Origin: CADEGZ01 sp035443705
GTDB taxonomy: Bacteria; Pseudomonadota; Gammaproteobacteria; UBA6186; Azoamicaceae
Direction: 5' to 3'
Assembly: GCA_035443705.1 (NCBI GenBank)
Contig: DAORSV010000001.1
Location: forward strand, 1 to 64,000
DNA length: 64,000 bases
Shown: piece after piece, positions 1 to 9,219 of the stretch
Layout: each line of letters begins with the position of its first letter
Numbering within the stretch: the stretch's first letter is position 1
Made by a program: the position numbers and the translations under genes
The notes under the pieces: generated by a model
What the model was told of the DNA's origin: nothing
The model's database searches: none
The model's input: the letters and a program-made list of their open reading frames with translations, nothing else

Positions 1-717
1 AATTTTTAGTCTTGACAAGTGCTCTATGCCTGCAAGTGTTGTCAGCTGGTTATGGTTAACATGAAGATATATCAGCCCTTTCAATTTCGCTATGCCCATA
101 AGTGTTTTCAGCTGGTTATGGTCAACATCAAGCCTTGTCAGCGCTTTCAATTTCTCTATGCCTGCAAGTGTTGTCAGCTGGTTATGGTCAACATCAAGCC
201 TTGTCAGCGCTTTCAATTGCTCTATGCCCGCAAGTGTTGTCAGCCGGTTATAGCTAACATTAAGTTCTATCAGCGCCGTCAATTGCTCTATGCCCGCAAG
301 TGTTGTCAGCCGGTTATAGCTAACATCAAGCCTTGTCAGCGCTTTCAATTGCTCTATGCCCGCAAGTGTTGTCAGCCGGTTATAGCTAACATTAAGTTCT
401 ATCAGCGCCGTCAATTGCTCTATGCCGTTGAGCTCTGTCAAAAAACCGAAACTAACATCCAGTGATGTTACAGCGCTAGACAATCCTTTATCCCGTAATA
501 ACGCCAATATTTTCTTAAATTTTCCATTATTAACATTGACATCACCCTCGGTATTAAAAACTATTTTCAGATTTTCCAGAACACCACGATTATTTTTGTA
601 AACATCGTTCTCTAAGTTTTCAATCAGCTCTTCAGGGCTTATGCTCAATATCTTCAATATCTCTAGTGATAGGTTTCGCAATATCTTTTGTTCAATGTCT
701 GTTTTTCTTTCCATCAT
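1..717 (-). CDS. Leucine-rich-repeat protein, 5' part only (cut by window edge)
   Basis: Reading the minus strand from 717 gives 239 codons without a stop up to base 1, so the 3' end lies outside the window. An N-terminal helical stretch of about 80 residues starts MMERKTDIEQ. It is followed by one divergent and six regular leucine-rich repeats of 22 residues (type GIxxLxxLxxLxVxxNxLTTL), then part of another. This short LRR type resembles SDS22/internalin-like repeats, which form a curved protein-binding surface. No signal peptide is visible. The start is at 717 or the next ATG at 714; GGGAGAG sits 5 nt before the latter. Bacterial LRR proteins of host-associated species are often secreted effectors, but that is inference here. 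The function is unknown. Confidence 0.8.
   Translation of the reverse strand, partial: MMERKTDIEQKILRNLSLEILKILSISPEELIENLENDVYKNNRGVLENLKIVFNTEGDVNVNNGKFKKILALLRDKGLSSAVTSLDVSFGFLTELNGIEQLTALIELNVSYNRLTTLAGIEQLKALTRLDVSYNRLTTLAGIEQLTALIELNVSYNRLTTLAGIEQLKALTRLDVDHNQLTTLAGIEKLKALTRLDVDHNQLKTLMGIAKLKGLIYLHVNHNQLTTLAGIEHLSRLKI
31..426. repeat. 66-bp tandem coding repeats of the LRR gene
   Basis: About six 66-bp units in tandem encode the 22-residue LRRs. The units at 229-294 and 361-426 are identical over 66 bp. The unit between them (295-360) differs mainly in the ATTAAGTTCTATCAGCGCCG part, giving an A-B-A order. Units to the left are progressively more diverged. This suggests recent unequal exchange or gene conversion. 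Confidence 0.85.
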
Positions 718-969
718 ACTCTCCCATTAAAACTTAATTTTTCACAATATTCATACTAGCGGCGCAGTATACTCTATTTTCGGCATAAACTTAAAACCAT
801 TTTATATTTAAACCAGGGCAATTGCACTATAATTAAGTAACTCAAATAAGTTTTGGCCATTATAGTGTTATGTTGGTATCAATCAATGCTGGTTTTGCCG
901 CAGTTACTTAACAAATGGATTGTATCCCTAAAACACAACCTCATTATTCGAATAGGTTTTTTGGCGAAC

Positions 970-3372
970 CTATAGAGAAGGCCATGCCTTAAAAAAGGCT
1001 ATAAGCTGATTAATAGACATTGGCTTTGCAAAATAATAGCCTTGAAATAAATGACAGCCGTGATCACGCAACCATTGTACTTGCTCCATTGTCTCTGTGC
1101 CTTCAGCTAAAACTTTTTTATTGAGATTTTTGGCTAAATCGATGATCGTTAAGGCGATACTCTTAGCGTTATTTTCCAGCGGCAATCCTTCAACAAACTC
1201 TTTATCGATTTTTAGAGTATCTATAGGTAATTTAGACAGTATATTAAGACTTGAAAAACCTTTACCAAAATCATCTAACGCAATCGAAAAACCTAAGCTT
1301 TTAAGCTGCGTTATTACAGAAGTAAAAAAAGTAATATTTGTTATGAATAAGCCTTCCGTAATTTCGAGCGTGATATTATGTGTGGGAATATCAAACTGTT
1401 GAGATTGTTCAAATAGATATTTAACGAGATCCAACTTTTCAAAATTAATCGCAGATAAATTGATCGACATTTTTTCAATGACTATGCCTGCTGCACGTAA
1501 TATATTGAAATCCCTAAAGCTGTGATATACAGTCAATTCTAATAATTTATGGATCTGTTCATTTTTTTCTGCCAAGCCAATAAATTCGTCGGGGCTAATA
1601 AAACCTGCCGTTGGGTGTTGCCAACGCATTAAAGACTCAACGCCAATTATTGTATTAGTAATAACGTCAATTTGTGGCTGATAATACATTTCTAAGCTCT
1701 TTTCTTTTATTGCTATAGTCAGCTCATTATTCAGCCATATCTTACGGCGTGAATGTTCGCTCAGTTCTTCGTCATAGAATCTATAACTGTTTATTTTGTC
1801 TTTTCTTGCTGCAAGCATAGCAATGTTTGAAAATCCTAAAAGCTCACTCGTGGTTAGCGCATCTTGTGGGTATTGGGCGATGCCAATGTTCGCGCTAATT
1901 GTGAAGTAACGTTTTCCTATAATGAAAGGCAGCGATAATGCGTTTATAATAATACTTGCTATCGCGGCTATTTCATCTTGTGAACTTGAACCACGAATGA
2001 CTTCAAGAAATAGATTCCCCTCAAATCTTGCTAAAGCGATCGTGTTTGAAGTATATTCTTTTAATCGCAGTGCAAGCATTTGTAACAACTCATCGACGCC
2101 ATCATATCCTAAGGCTTCGTTAATAACACCAAGATCGTTTATTTTAATAAAAAATATGGCAAATGTGGCGTCGGTTTTTGAGACAGCAGCGTCGAGCATT
2201 TTATCGATCTCAGCACACACAAAACGTCTGTTTGGAAGCCCGGTTAATACATCGTGTTCCGATAAAAATTGTGTTTCTAGATTCGTTTTTGCTAAAGAGT
2301 AGATTGTTTCCTTTAATGTATCCGACAAAAGTTCTATTTCAGGTGAATTATTAATGATACAAGTTTCTAAACTCTTGCTTTCTTTATATTTTTGTATTGC
2401 CTGCGTTAATCGTGAGATAGGTTCGGTTATGGATGTTGCGATTAAATACATTATCAGATATAAAACAGTACAAAAAACGATTAATCCAAACAGTAATGAC
2501 CAAAACAAATAATGAAGTCTTTGAAACGCTTCAGATTTTTCTATATAGGTTATTATAGTCCAATTAAACCCTGGAATAGTTTGAATGGTTCCTAGACTAT
2601 CATTTCCTTTATAGTTAACAAATGAGTTTGATAATCCTGCTATCAACCCTTTAATGCTCTGATAACTTATATCAGATGCATTAATTTCGTTTTGCTTCGT
2701 CTCTATAAGACCATTAGCGGATTGTACAAAATGAATAAAAATAAATTGATCTTTTGATACATTTTGTCTAACTAAAATAGTTTCTCCACTGTTACCCAAA
2801 CCAGGGTGAACCAATAATTTATTCGAAAAATTGTCTTGATTTAAATCCAAATTTAAAATGCCAATTACTTTTCCATCTGAAATAATTGGACCGCTAATAT
2901 TTGTCAATACAGTTTTGTTTTCTAGGTTAAATAAAGAGACGTTAATTGAAGTATCCGCTATATTTATCGGTATTTTCGCATGTCCTTTATTAAAGGCATT
3001 TTTGTCTGTAGATGCAATGATTTTTCCTGTTAAATCAATAAGCGTTATGTTTTTTATTACACTCGATTTTTGTAATTTATTTTGCATCATACTAACAAGA
3101 TCTTTTAAATCACTTGAACCATTATTTTTATTATACTGAGATATATTGGCTATTATATTATTGTTTTCCGAGAAAAACTCGAACATTATTTTATTATCAT
3201 CTATAATTTGTGAAAGTATATTTTTTTGTGAAACACATATGTCATCTAAATCATCATAGATTAAATCACTGATGTATCTTTCAAAAAAGAAGAAAAAACA
3301 ACTGCTAAAAATTATAAAACTTACAATCGCTATTGGCAGCAAGTAGACGACAATTTTTGTTTTGATACGCAA
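970..3372 (-). CDS. Membrane GGDEF/EAL protein, probable c-di-GMP phosphodiesterase
   Basis: This 800-residue inner-membrane signalling protein has an N-terminal membrane segment (about residues 8-30), a periplasmic sensor of about 250 residues (Cache-like by layout), a second membrane segment near 285-310, a HAMP-like linker, a GGDEF domain (about 365-520) and an EAL domain (about 545-795). The GGDEF signature is degenerate (RFEGNLFLE in place of RxGGDEF), so cyclase activity is unlikely. The EAL domain keeps its key motifs: ESLMRW, a conserved Asn in SINLSA, EITEG, DDFGKGFSSL, the Lys of LKIDKEF, AEGTE and QGYYFAKP. Degradation of c-di-GMP is therefore the likely activity. The start codon is TTG (3372-3370), with AGGA 8 nt upstream. 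It lies 32 bp downstream of cvpA on the same strand. Confidence 0.9.
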   Translation of the reverse strand: MRIKTKIVVYLLPIAIVSFIIFSSCFFFFFERYISDLIYDDLDDICVSQKNILSQIIDDNKIMFEFFSENNNIIANISQYNKNNGSSDLKDLVSMMQNKLQKSSVIKNITLIDLTGKIIASTDKNAFNKGHAKIPINIADTSINVSLFNLENKTVLTNISGPIISDGKVIGILNLDLNQDNFSNKLLVHPGLGNSGETILVRQNVSKDQFIFIHFVQSANGLIETKQNEINASDISYQSIKGLIAGLSNSFVNYKGNDSLGTIQTIPGFNWTIITYIEKSEAFQRLHYLFWSLLFGLIVFCTVLYLIMYLIATSITEPISRLTQAIQKYKESKSLETCIINNSPEIELLSDTLKETIYSLAKTNLETQFLSEHDVLTGLPNRRFVCAEIDKMLDAAVSKTDATFAIFFIKINDLGVINEALGYDGVDELLQMLALRLKEYTSNTIALARFEGNLFLEVIRGSSSQDEIAAIASIIINALSLPFIIGKRYFTISANIGIAQYPQDALTTSELLGFSNIAMLAARKDKINSYRFYDEELSEHSRRKIWLNNELTIAIKEKSLEMYYQPQIDVITNTIIGVESLMRWQHPTAGFISPDEFIGLAEKNEQIHKLLELTVYHSFRDFNILRAAGIVIEKMSINLSAINFEKLDLVKYLFEQSQQFDIPTHNITLEITEGLFITNITFFTSVITQLKSLGFSIALDDFGKGFSSLNILSKLPIDTLKIDKEFVEGLPLENNAKSIALTIIDLAKNLNKKVLAEGTETMEQVQWLRDHGCHLFQGYYFAKPMSINQLIAFFKAWPSL

Positions 3373-3404
3373 TTGGTTATTCCTAATTAAATAATATCGA
3401 TTAT

Positions 3405-4106
3405 TTAATCCGAAAGTGTATTATCTGTAAGCTCTCCTATATTTTCAAATGGTTTTTCTAAACCACCAATCTCTTCTTCTATGTCGGTCAACGGTTTCGC
3501 TAGCGGCTTTTCTATTGGTTTCTGCACATCTTTTACGGAATCTTCTGCATTACCTGTTGCTTTTTGAGTGGCTTTTTCTATGGTTTTCTTCAGATCATCA
3601 GAGTTTTTAGATGGGTTTTCATAAAACTTCAGTAAGTCTTCAGGTAATTGTGCTTTAATCCAAAGCGAAGCCGGTTCGAATTGGGATACTAATACAGATG
3701 ATTTCCAGATTTCTTTTTTTGAAATGATAGAGGGTTGAACCATAAGAATGACAATAGCAATAACGAAAACACCTCTGGCTAATCCAAATAAGATGCCAAT
3801 AATCCGATCAGTAATGCTAAATTTAGTTGATTTGATCAATTTTGAAAGCAAGTGACTCACAATGCCACCTACGATCAAAGTCGTCAATACAATCAAAATA
3901 AATGCCAACAATAGTCTAACACCTACAATGGAAATGCTCGTAAACCAAGCTCCCACTTCATCGCAATACAAAGTACCCAATATACCTGCAACAATCCAAG
4001 TCATTAAAGACATAGATTCACGCACAAAGCCTCTTAAAAAACCAAAAATAACCGAAACTGTAATAATCCCGATAATTCCGTAATCAATTTCATTTAATCC
4101 ATGCAT
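3405..4106 (-). CDS. cvpA: CvpA family inner-membrane protein
   Basis: Four hydrophobic segments in the first 150 residues match the CvpA (colicin V production) family: GIIGIITVSVIFGFLRGFV, then segments near 35-47, 62-90 and 105-125. Family members are inner-membrane proteins linked to colicin V export, peptidoglycan maintenance and envelope stress, with no defined reaction. At 233 residues it is longer than the E. coli protein (about 160) because of a hydrophilic, Lys/Pro/Glu-rich tail. GGAG lies 8 nt before the ATG. The start is 3 nt after the accD stop, so the two are co-transcribed. In many gammaproteobacteria folC and dedD lie between accD and cvpA; both are absent here. Confidence 0.88.
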   Translation of the reverse strand: MHGLNEIDYGIIGIITVSVIFGFLRGFVRESMSLMTWIVAGILGTLYCDEVGAWFTSISIVGVRLLLAFILIVLTTLIVGGIVSHLLSKLIKSTKFSITDRIIGILFGLARGVFVIAIVILMVQPSIISKKEIWKSSVLVSQFEPASLWIKAQLPEDLLKFYENPSKNSDDLKKTIEKATQKATGNAEDSVKDVQKPIEKPLAKPLTDIEEEIGGLEKPFENIGELTDNTLSD

Positions 4107-4109
4107 GAT

Positions 4110-4976
4110 TTATGCTCCCTTTTCTGTTTGATGTGTCAGTTTGGCCAAAAGCGATGCAACAGTATCTCGAAGATGTCGACGGTCGACAACCATATCGATT
4201 GCACCTGTTTCTAATAAAAATTCACTGCGCTGAAAACCTTCCGGTAAAATTTCACGAACTGTTTGCTCAATCACTTTAGGTCCTGCGAAACCAATTAAAG
4301 CCTTCGGTTCTGCAATATTAATATCCCCTAACATCGCAAGACTCGCAGAAACACCACCCATGCAGGGATCAACCATGACCGAAATATAGGGTATTGCCAT
4401 TTTGTCCATCATCCCCAATGCTGCGCTCGTTTTTGCCATTTGCATTAATGATATGAGAGACTCCTGCATGCGTGCGCCACCGCTGCAAGAAAAGCATATC
4501 AAGGGAATTTTATTTTTTAAAGCGCATTCTACCCCACGCACAAAACGCTCTCCTACCGCAGCACCCATCGAGCCACCGATAAAAGAAAATTCAAAAGCAG
4601 CTGCAACCAAAGGCATTCCTTTTAGTTGACCCCGCATCACAATAAGCGCATCTTTTTCACCTGTATCTTTTTGTGCTGCCAACAAACGATCTTTATATTT
4701 TTTAGTATCACGAAATTTTAAGCGATCATCCGCAACAACTTCTGTCGCAAGCTCTTCTCTAAAGGCAGTGTCTAAAAAATAATCGAGACGCTGTCTCGCC
4801 TTTAGTCGCAAATGAAAAGAACACTTAGGACATACTTCCAAGTTTCTTTCTAATTCAGAACGAAACAAAAAGGCTAAGCACTCTGGACACTTTGTCCACA
4901 ATCCTTCTGGCATCTCCTTTTTTTTAATGCCATCGGTTCGAATTTTCGAAGGTAATAATTTGGAAAACCAGCTCAT
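4110..4976 (-). CDS. accD: Acetyl-CoA carboxylase carboxyltransferase subunit beta
   Basis: AccD forms with AccA the carboxyltransferase that moves the carboxyl group from biotin to acetyl-CoA, giving malonyl-CoA for fatty-acid synthesis. The N-terminal zinc ribbon is visible as CPEC...CPKC, followed by the crotonase-like fold with SCSGGARMQE and GGVSASLAMLGD. The length of 288 residues is typical. I chose the ATG at 4976 (MSWFSKLL), which matches the usual MSW start, over an in-frame GTG at 4988 inside truA. It lies 1 nt after the truA stop, with GGTGA upstream as a possible ribosome-binding site. Confidence 0.96.
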   Translation of the reverse strand: MSWFSKLLPSKIRTDGIKKKEMPEGLWTKCPECLAFLFRSELERNLEVCPKCSFHLRLKARQRLDYFLDTAFREELATEVVADDRLKFRDTKKYKDRLLAAQKDTGEKDALIVMRGQLKGMPLVAAAFEFSFIGGSMGAAVGERFVRGVECALKNKIPLICFSCSGGARMQESLISLMQMAKTSAALGMMDKMAIPYISVMVDPCMGGVSASLAMLGDINIAEPKALIGFAGPKVIEQTVREILPEGFQRSEFLLETGAIDMVVDRRHLRDTVASLLAKLTHQTEKGA

Positions 4977-4977
4977 T

Positions 4978-5793
4978 TTAAAGGTCACCCATGTTGAGAT
5001 TTAAAAACCAAGGCCCTAGTTCTATTTTAGGCAAACTAAAACACTCCGGGTATTGTACCTCAACCAAATATAATCCCATAGGAGGAGCGGTTACTCCGGC
5101 TGTCTTTCGATCTTGATTCTCTAATACCGTGTGTGCCCATCGTGGCGGTTCAGTCCTCCTCCCTACTTTGAATAGTACCCCCATCATATTGCGTACCATA
5201 TGGTGTAAAAAAGCATCGGCTATGAATTCGACGATAACATGATCGTTGAGTCTTTTTATCTTAATAGACTGGATATTGCGAATAGGAGAAAGACTTTGGC
5301 ATCGAGATCCGCGAAAAGATGAAAAATCATGTTCCCCTAGCCAATATTGACTCGCTTCAATCATATATTGGATATCTAACTTTGTATATTCCCAGGTGAC
5401 ATACTGCGACAGTAAACTGGGTCTAATCGGGTGATTATAAATAACATAACGATATCGGCGAGCAACGGCAGAACGACGAGCATTAAAGGTATCTGATACA
5501 GGTTTTGCCCACAGTACGCGAATGCCCTCTTCTTTGCGAGAGAAAATGGTATTGGCCCCATATACCCATGCGCGTTCACTTCTTTCCGCGGTTGAATCAA
5601 AATGAACCACTTGTGCACAGGCGTGAACGCCCGTATCGGTCCTGCCTGCGCAAAAAGTCCCAATGGGTTGGTCGGCAACCTCGCTTAAAGCAAGTTCTAG
5701 CGCTGCTTGCACAGAGTGCCCCGTTTTTTGACGTTGCCAACCACAAAATTGGCTACCGTCGTATTCTAATCCTAACGCAATTCGTTTTTTCAC
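4978..5793 (-). CDS. truA: tRNA pseudouridine(38-40) synthase TruA
   Basis: TruA converts U38-U40 of the tRNA anticodon arm to pseudouridine. The catalytic motif CAGRTDTGVHA, with the nucleophilic Asp, and RRYRYVIYN and HHMVRNMMG are all present over 271 residues, the normal size. The start codon is GTG (5793-5791), with only a weak upstream AAGG. It follows fimV by 16 bp and touches accD, in the common fimV-truA-accD order. The trpFBA genes that often sit between truA and accD are missing. Confidence 0.96.
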   Translation of the reverse strand: MKKRIALGLEYDGSQFCGWQRQKTGHSVQAALELALSEVADQPIGTFCAGRTDTGVHACAQVVHFDSTAERSERAWVYGANTIFSRKEEGIRVLWAKPVSDTFNARRSAVARRYRYVIYNHPIRPSLLSQYVTWEYTKLDIQYMIEASQYWLGEHDFSSFRGSRCQSLSPIRNIQSIKIKRLNDHVIVEFIADAFLHHMVRNMMGVLFKVGRRTEPPRWAHTVLENQDRKTAGVTAPPMGLYLVEVQYPECFSLPKIELGPWFLNLNMGDL

Positions 5794-5809
5794 AATTGTT
5801 GCTCGAACC

Positions 5810-6925
5810 TTACACGCAATTAATTTTTTTTAATATTTCCTTGGCTAATTTTATTTCTTCGCTATTCCCGCGAACAATAATCTCATCTAAAATAGCTTCT
5901 GCATTTTTAATGTCTTGATAAGCAAGATACTGCTTTGCCAGTTCTAATTTCAATTTAATTTCCTCATCAAATATCACAATTTCTTCCACAATGCCAAAGT
6001 TATTTACAGAAGGGACTTTAACGCGAAAGCGTGCGCGCCTTACAAACCAAGTGGTGACAATGGTAAACAGCAAAGCTAAGCCACTCCCCAGTAAAATCTG
6101 CTTGCCTGAAAGTGTTGATTTAGATTCGGATGATGCTTTGGGTTCTATTGTTAACGTGGGTTGCAGTTGATCTATTACGGGCTGAACCGCTGGAACAATG
6201 GAAGGCACAATAACATTTGCAAGCGAATTTTCAGCAGAATTTGAAAGAGATTCCGTCTGCTTTTGTTTATCGACAATAATACCGGCAGGGACATCATTGA
6301 TACCCACTGTACTTTTAGCTTCTGCTATCTCTGTGAGCGGAATCGTATTTTTTTCTTGAGTACTTTTTTCTTGGAGTGCAAGTATTGCTACGGGATCTTG
6401 AAACGGCGTCACAGACTCTGAAGCAACTGAAGGTACAGCAAAAACACCTTCTTCTAAATTGGGTTTATTTAGCATCTGAAGTGCCTGTTCATTGGCCACA
6501 CGCTTAGACACTCCACCAAAAGGTGCAGGATCTAATAAGAGCGTATAGTCGCGTACCACACGACCGTCTGGCCATGTGAGCAGTACCAAAAATTCTAAAT
6601 AGGGTTGCTTCACTGCATCTTCGCTGGTGACTTTCAATATTGCCTGTTTATTTTGTTGTACGATCTCAAATCGCAACTTAGATAAAAAATAAGGCCGAGC
6701 GAGTTCAATACGCTTAAAATCTTCCACAGAAGCAAGACTAACGATTAAATGGCTTGGATCAATATCCTCAGCACCTTGTAATTCTATTTCTGCATCTAGG
6801 GGTTCATTTAAATAAGAATACAATTTAATTTGACCAAAGCCGAGCGAAAACCCAACTTCAGGTAGTAGACTAAGCATAAATGCACAGAACATAAAGACGA
6901 TGTACTTTTGTTTTAAACTATGCAT
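5810..6925 (-). CDS. fimV: FimV-like peptidoglycan/polarity protein, short form
   Basis: The protein has a signal peptide (residues 1-27, cleavage near VGFS/LGFG). The conserved FimV N-terminal domain follows (about 28-150), with LYSYLNEPLDAEIEL, DYTLLLDP and related motifs. A Ser/Glu/Pro-rich linker, one membrane segment (about 282-300) and a short cytoplasmic FimV C-terminal motif (LAKQYLAYQDIKNAEAILDEI) complete it. FimV organises cell-pole structures and type IV pili in Pseudomonas. At 371 residues it is far shorter than the Pseudomonas protein (over 900), and I see no LysM domain. It lies in the usual asd-fimV-truA order. Confidence 0.9.
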   Translation of the reverse strand: MHSLKQKYIVFMFCAFMLSLLPEVGFSLGFGQIKLYSYLNEPLDAEIELQGAEDIDPSHLIVSLASVEDFKRIELARPYFLSKLRFEIVQQNKQAILKVTSEDAVKQPYLEFLVLLTWPDGRVVRDYTLLLDPAPFGGVSKRVANEQALQMLNKPNLEEGVFAVPSVASESVTPFQDPVAILALQEKSTQEKNTIPLTEIAEAKSTVGINDVPAGIIVDKQKQTESLSNSAENSLANVIVPSIVPAVQPVIDQLQPTLTIEPKASSESKSTLSGKQILLGSGLALLFTIVTTWFVRRARFRVKVPSVNNFGIVEEIVIFDEEIKLKLELAKQYLAYQDIKNAEAILDEIIVRGNSEEIKLAKEILKKINCV

Positions 6926-7024
6926 TTTCCCTCTCTTGTGCCGCTCGAGTCTTGCGATTCCATCCTAAACATAACTTGTCAAACAATTATCCGAAAAGCC
7001 ATATCTTTACCAGATCATTATAGA

Positions 7025-8053
7025 TTACAAATAATCACTGACCAAAATTTCCGCAATTTGAACTGCATTTAAAGCGGCACCCTTTCGAATATTGTCAGAA
7101 ACAACCCATAAATTTAAGCCAAGAGGATAAGAAATATCTTCTCTGATCCGTCCAACATAAACGGCATCTGTGCCGGAAGCTTCTGGAATTGGCGTCGGAT
7201 ATCCACCTGACTGATTTTCATCCATCACGATAACACCCGGCGCTTCTGATAAAATTTCTTTGGCGTCGTTTGCCGATATTTTTCGAGCCGTTTCTAAATG
7301 AATCGCCATTGAATGGCCATAAAAAACAGGTACACGAACCGCTGTTGCGTTCACTTGAATATCAGGATCTTTAAAAATTTTTTGTGTCTCCCAAAACATT
7401 TTCATTTCTTCTCGTGTGTAACCGTTATCTAAAAAATCATCGATTTGAGGCAACACATTAAAGGCAATTTGCTTAGGGTAAACAACAGATTCAATAGGAC
7501 GACCGCTCAAGAGATCAGAGACCTGTGTAACGAGTTCGTTAATAGCAGCTTTCCCACTACCGGATACCGATTGATAGGTTGCAACATTAATACGGGTAAT
7601 GCCAACCGCATCGTATAAGGGCTTTAAAGCCACCAGCATTTGCATCGTTGAGCAATTGGGATTAGCAATAATACCGCGATTTCTAAACTCAGCGATATCT
7701 TCTGAATTCACCTCTGTAATAACCAAAGGAACATCATCCATCTGTCTGAAATAAGAGGTATTATCGATAACAATACAACCTGCTTCCGCCGCTTTTTCTG
7801 CGTAAATGGCAGAAATTTTTGAACCCGCTGAAAAAAGTGCAATCTGGACTTTTGAAAAATCAAATTGTTCTACATCTTCCACAAGATAGGATTTTTTTTT
7901 AAAAAGAACCGTTTCACCCGCAGATCGATGACTGGCTAAAGGATAAAGTTTTAGCACAGGAAACAGTCGTTCCTCTAAAATCGAAATCATGGCTTCACCC
8001 ACCGTGCCGGTGGCGCCTAGAACTGCCACATTAAATTTTTTCGAATCGCTCAT
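7025..8053 (-). CDS. asd: Aspartate-semialdehyde dehydrogenase
   Basis: This enzyme reduces aspartyl-4-phosphate to aspartate semialdehyde with NADPH, the branch point to lysine/diaminopimelate, threonine and methionine. The NADP-binding GATGTVGEAM motif is at the N-terminus, the catalytic Cys is in NPNCSTMQ, and SGSGKAA and the substrate-binding GHSMAIHLE are present. The length of 342 residues is normal. The active-site Cys argues against an inactive Usg-type paralogue, which also sits next to fimV in some genomes. About 100 bp separate it from fimV. Confidence 0.95.
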   Translation of the reverse strand: MSDSKKFNVAVLGATGTVGEAMISILEERLFPVLKLYPLASHRSAGETVLFKKKSYLVEDVEQFDFSKVQIALFSAGSKISAIYAEKAAEAGCIVIDNTSYFRQMDDVPLVITEVNSEDIAEFRNRGIIANPNCSTMQMLVALKPLYDAVGITRINVATYQSVSGSGKAAINELVTQVSDLLSGRPIESVVYPKQIAFNVLPQIDDFLDNGYTREEMKMFWETQKIFKDPDIQVNATAVRVPVFYGHSMAIHLETARKISANDAKEILSEAPGVIVMDENQSGGYPTPIPEASGTDAVYVGRIREDISYPLGLNLWVVSDNIRKGAALNAVQIAEILVSDYL

Positions 8054-8161
8054 GATTTATGATCCTTGCCTTACCGCTCTGTATAAAAATAACATTCTCT
8101 TTTTTCAGTCGCCCAACTCGCCCTACTCAGACAACGATGCTTTCAAAAGAAAATATTATTT

Positions 8162-8350
8162 TTATCCAGACCTTAATATAAAAATTGCTATGCCGACTAC
8201 CACAATCAGAATTAAAGCCAGGAATCCAACAGTTGTAAAGCTACGACTTAAATTTGCTTTTGAGAATGCTTCAGGATTGCCTTTAATCGTACGATACATC
8301 ATCCATATTAAAAAACCAAACCCACAAATGGTTAAAAACCCTGCCAACAT
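8162..8350 (-). CDS. Small two-helix membrane protein, unknown function
   Basis: This 62-residue protein has two hydrophobic helices (about 2-20 and 40-60) joined by a polar loop (TIKGNPEAFSKANLSRSF). It overlaps the 3' end of prmB by 19 nt. A strong GGAGGA lies 6 nt before its ATG, which supports a real, translationally coupled gene. I do not recognise the family. Confidence 0.72.
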   Translation of the reverse strand: MLAGFLTICGFGFLIWMMYRTIKGNPEAFSKANLSRSFTTVGFLALILIVVVGIAIFILRSG

Positions 8351-9219
8351 GACTTGTCCTCCGCATACAATAAGAATACACCCTGACCACCATTTTCAAA
8401 TTCTAACCACGTACCGAGGAAATCCGGATATTGGTTTTTAAGCGCTTCTTCTGTATTACCCACTTCCACAAACAAAAGTCCCTTTTCGGTGAGATAACGA
8501 GGTGCTTCTCTCAGGATCTGTTTTACAATCGCTAAACCATCTGATCCAGCGGCTAATGCCAAACGTGGCTCCCAGTGATACTCGGGTGGTAAATTCCGCA
8601 TTTCCGCGCTATCGACATAGGGTGGGTTAGAGATGATAATATCATAACGTTTTCCTGCACATCCCGAAAAGAGATCAGCGTGGATCAGATTAACACGTGA
8701 TTCACAATTCTGTAATACACAATTTTTACGCGCGACATCTAAGGCATCTTCAGAAATATCAATCGCATCGACAATCGCGTTTTCGAAAACTTTTGCACAA
8801 GCGATTGCAATACAAGCGCTCCCCGTACATAAATCTAGCACACGGTGCACCATATGTTTACCCAACCACGGCTGAAATCCATTTAAAATGAGTTCCGCCA
8901 TGGGCGATCGCGGAATAATCACCCGTTCGTCGACATAAAATTTTTGGTGTGCAAACCAAGCCTCATGCGTCAAATAAGGCACCGGGGTTCTTGTCGTAAT
9001 ACGTTGATTAACCAGTTTTAGATAGATTTCTTTTTCATGAGCAGTCAGTACCCGCTCTCCAACACAGGCATCGACATCGGGAGGTAGCTTCAAAACATAT
9101 AAAGCCAGAGCCACGGCTTCATCCCAGGCATTGTTCGTTCCATGCCCATAATAGAGCTTTGCCGCCTTAAAAGACTGCTCTGCCCACTTTAAAACCACAT
9201 TTAGGGTTGTTAATTCCAC
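8332..9219 (-). CDS. prmB: Ribosomal protein L3 N5-glutamine methyltransferase
   Basis: PrmB is an S-adenosylmethionine-dependent methyltransferase that methylates a glutamine of ribosomal protein L3. The Rossmann fold is seen in VLDLCTGSACIAIA, and the catalytic NPPY motif in ISNPPYVDSAEM. The PrmB-type segment ERVIIPRSPMAELI separates it from PrmC, which methylates release factors. The length of 295 residues fits. The start is GTG with AGAGG just upstream. It is divergent from the gene at 9352. Confidence 0.93.
   Translation of the reverse strand: MELTTLNVVLKWAEQSFKAAKLYYGHGTNNAWDEAVALALYVLKLPPDVDACVGERVLTAHEKEIYLKLVNQRITTRTPVPYLTHEAWFAHQKFYVDERVIIPRSPMAELILNGFQPWLGKHMVHRVLDLCTGSACIAIACAKVFENAIVDAIDISEDALDVARKNCVLQNCESRVNLIHADLFSGCAGKRYDIIISNPPYVDSAEMRNLPPEYHWEPRLALAAGSDGLAIVKQILREAPRYLTEKGLLFVEVGNTEEALKNQYPDFLGTWLEFENGGQGVFLLYAEDKSCWQGF

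Noticed and set aside
31..426. Regular direct repeats that might suggest a CRISPR array
   Set aside because: The 66-bp units are contiguous without spacers and encode LRRs in one frame.
19..465. Plus-strand frame of 148 codons with repeated Cys/Gln-rich peptides
   Set aside because: It is the antisense shadow of the LRR gene; the minus-strand reading gives proper leucine-rich repeats.
825..867. Inverted repeat CACTATAAT/ATTATAGTG with 25-nt loop
   Set aside because: Short, AT-rich and without a U run or nearby start; it may occur by chance.
952..973. Hairpin ATAGGTT/AACCTAT at the stop of the GGDEF/EAL gene
   Set aside because: No U run follows on the minus strand, so it is not a convincing terminator.
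7989..8441. Plus-strand frame of 150 codons
   Set aside because: It is antisense to asd, the small membrane protein and prmB, and lacks a recognisable product.
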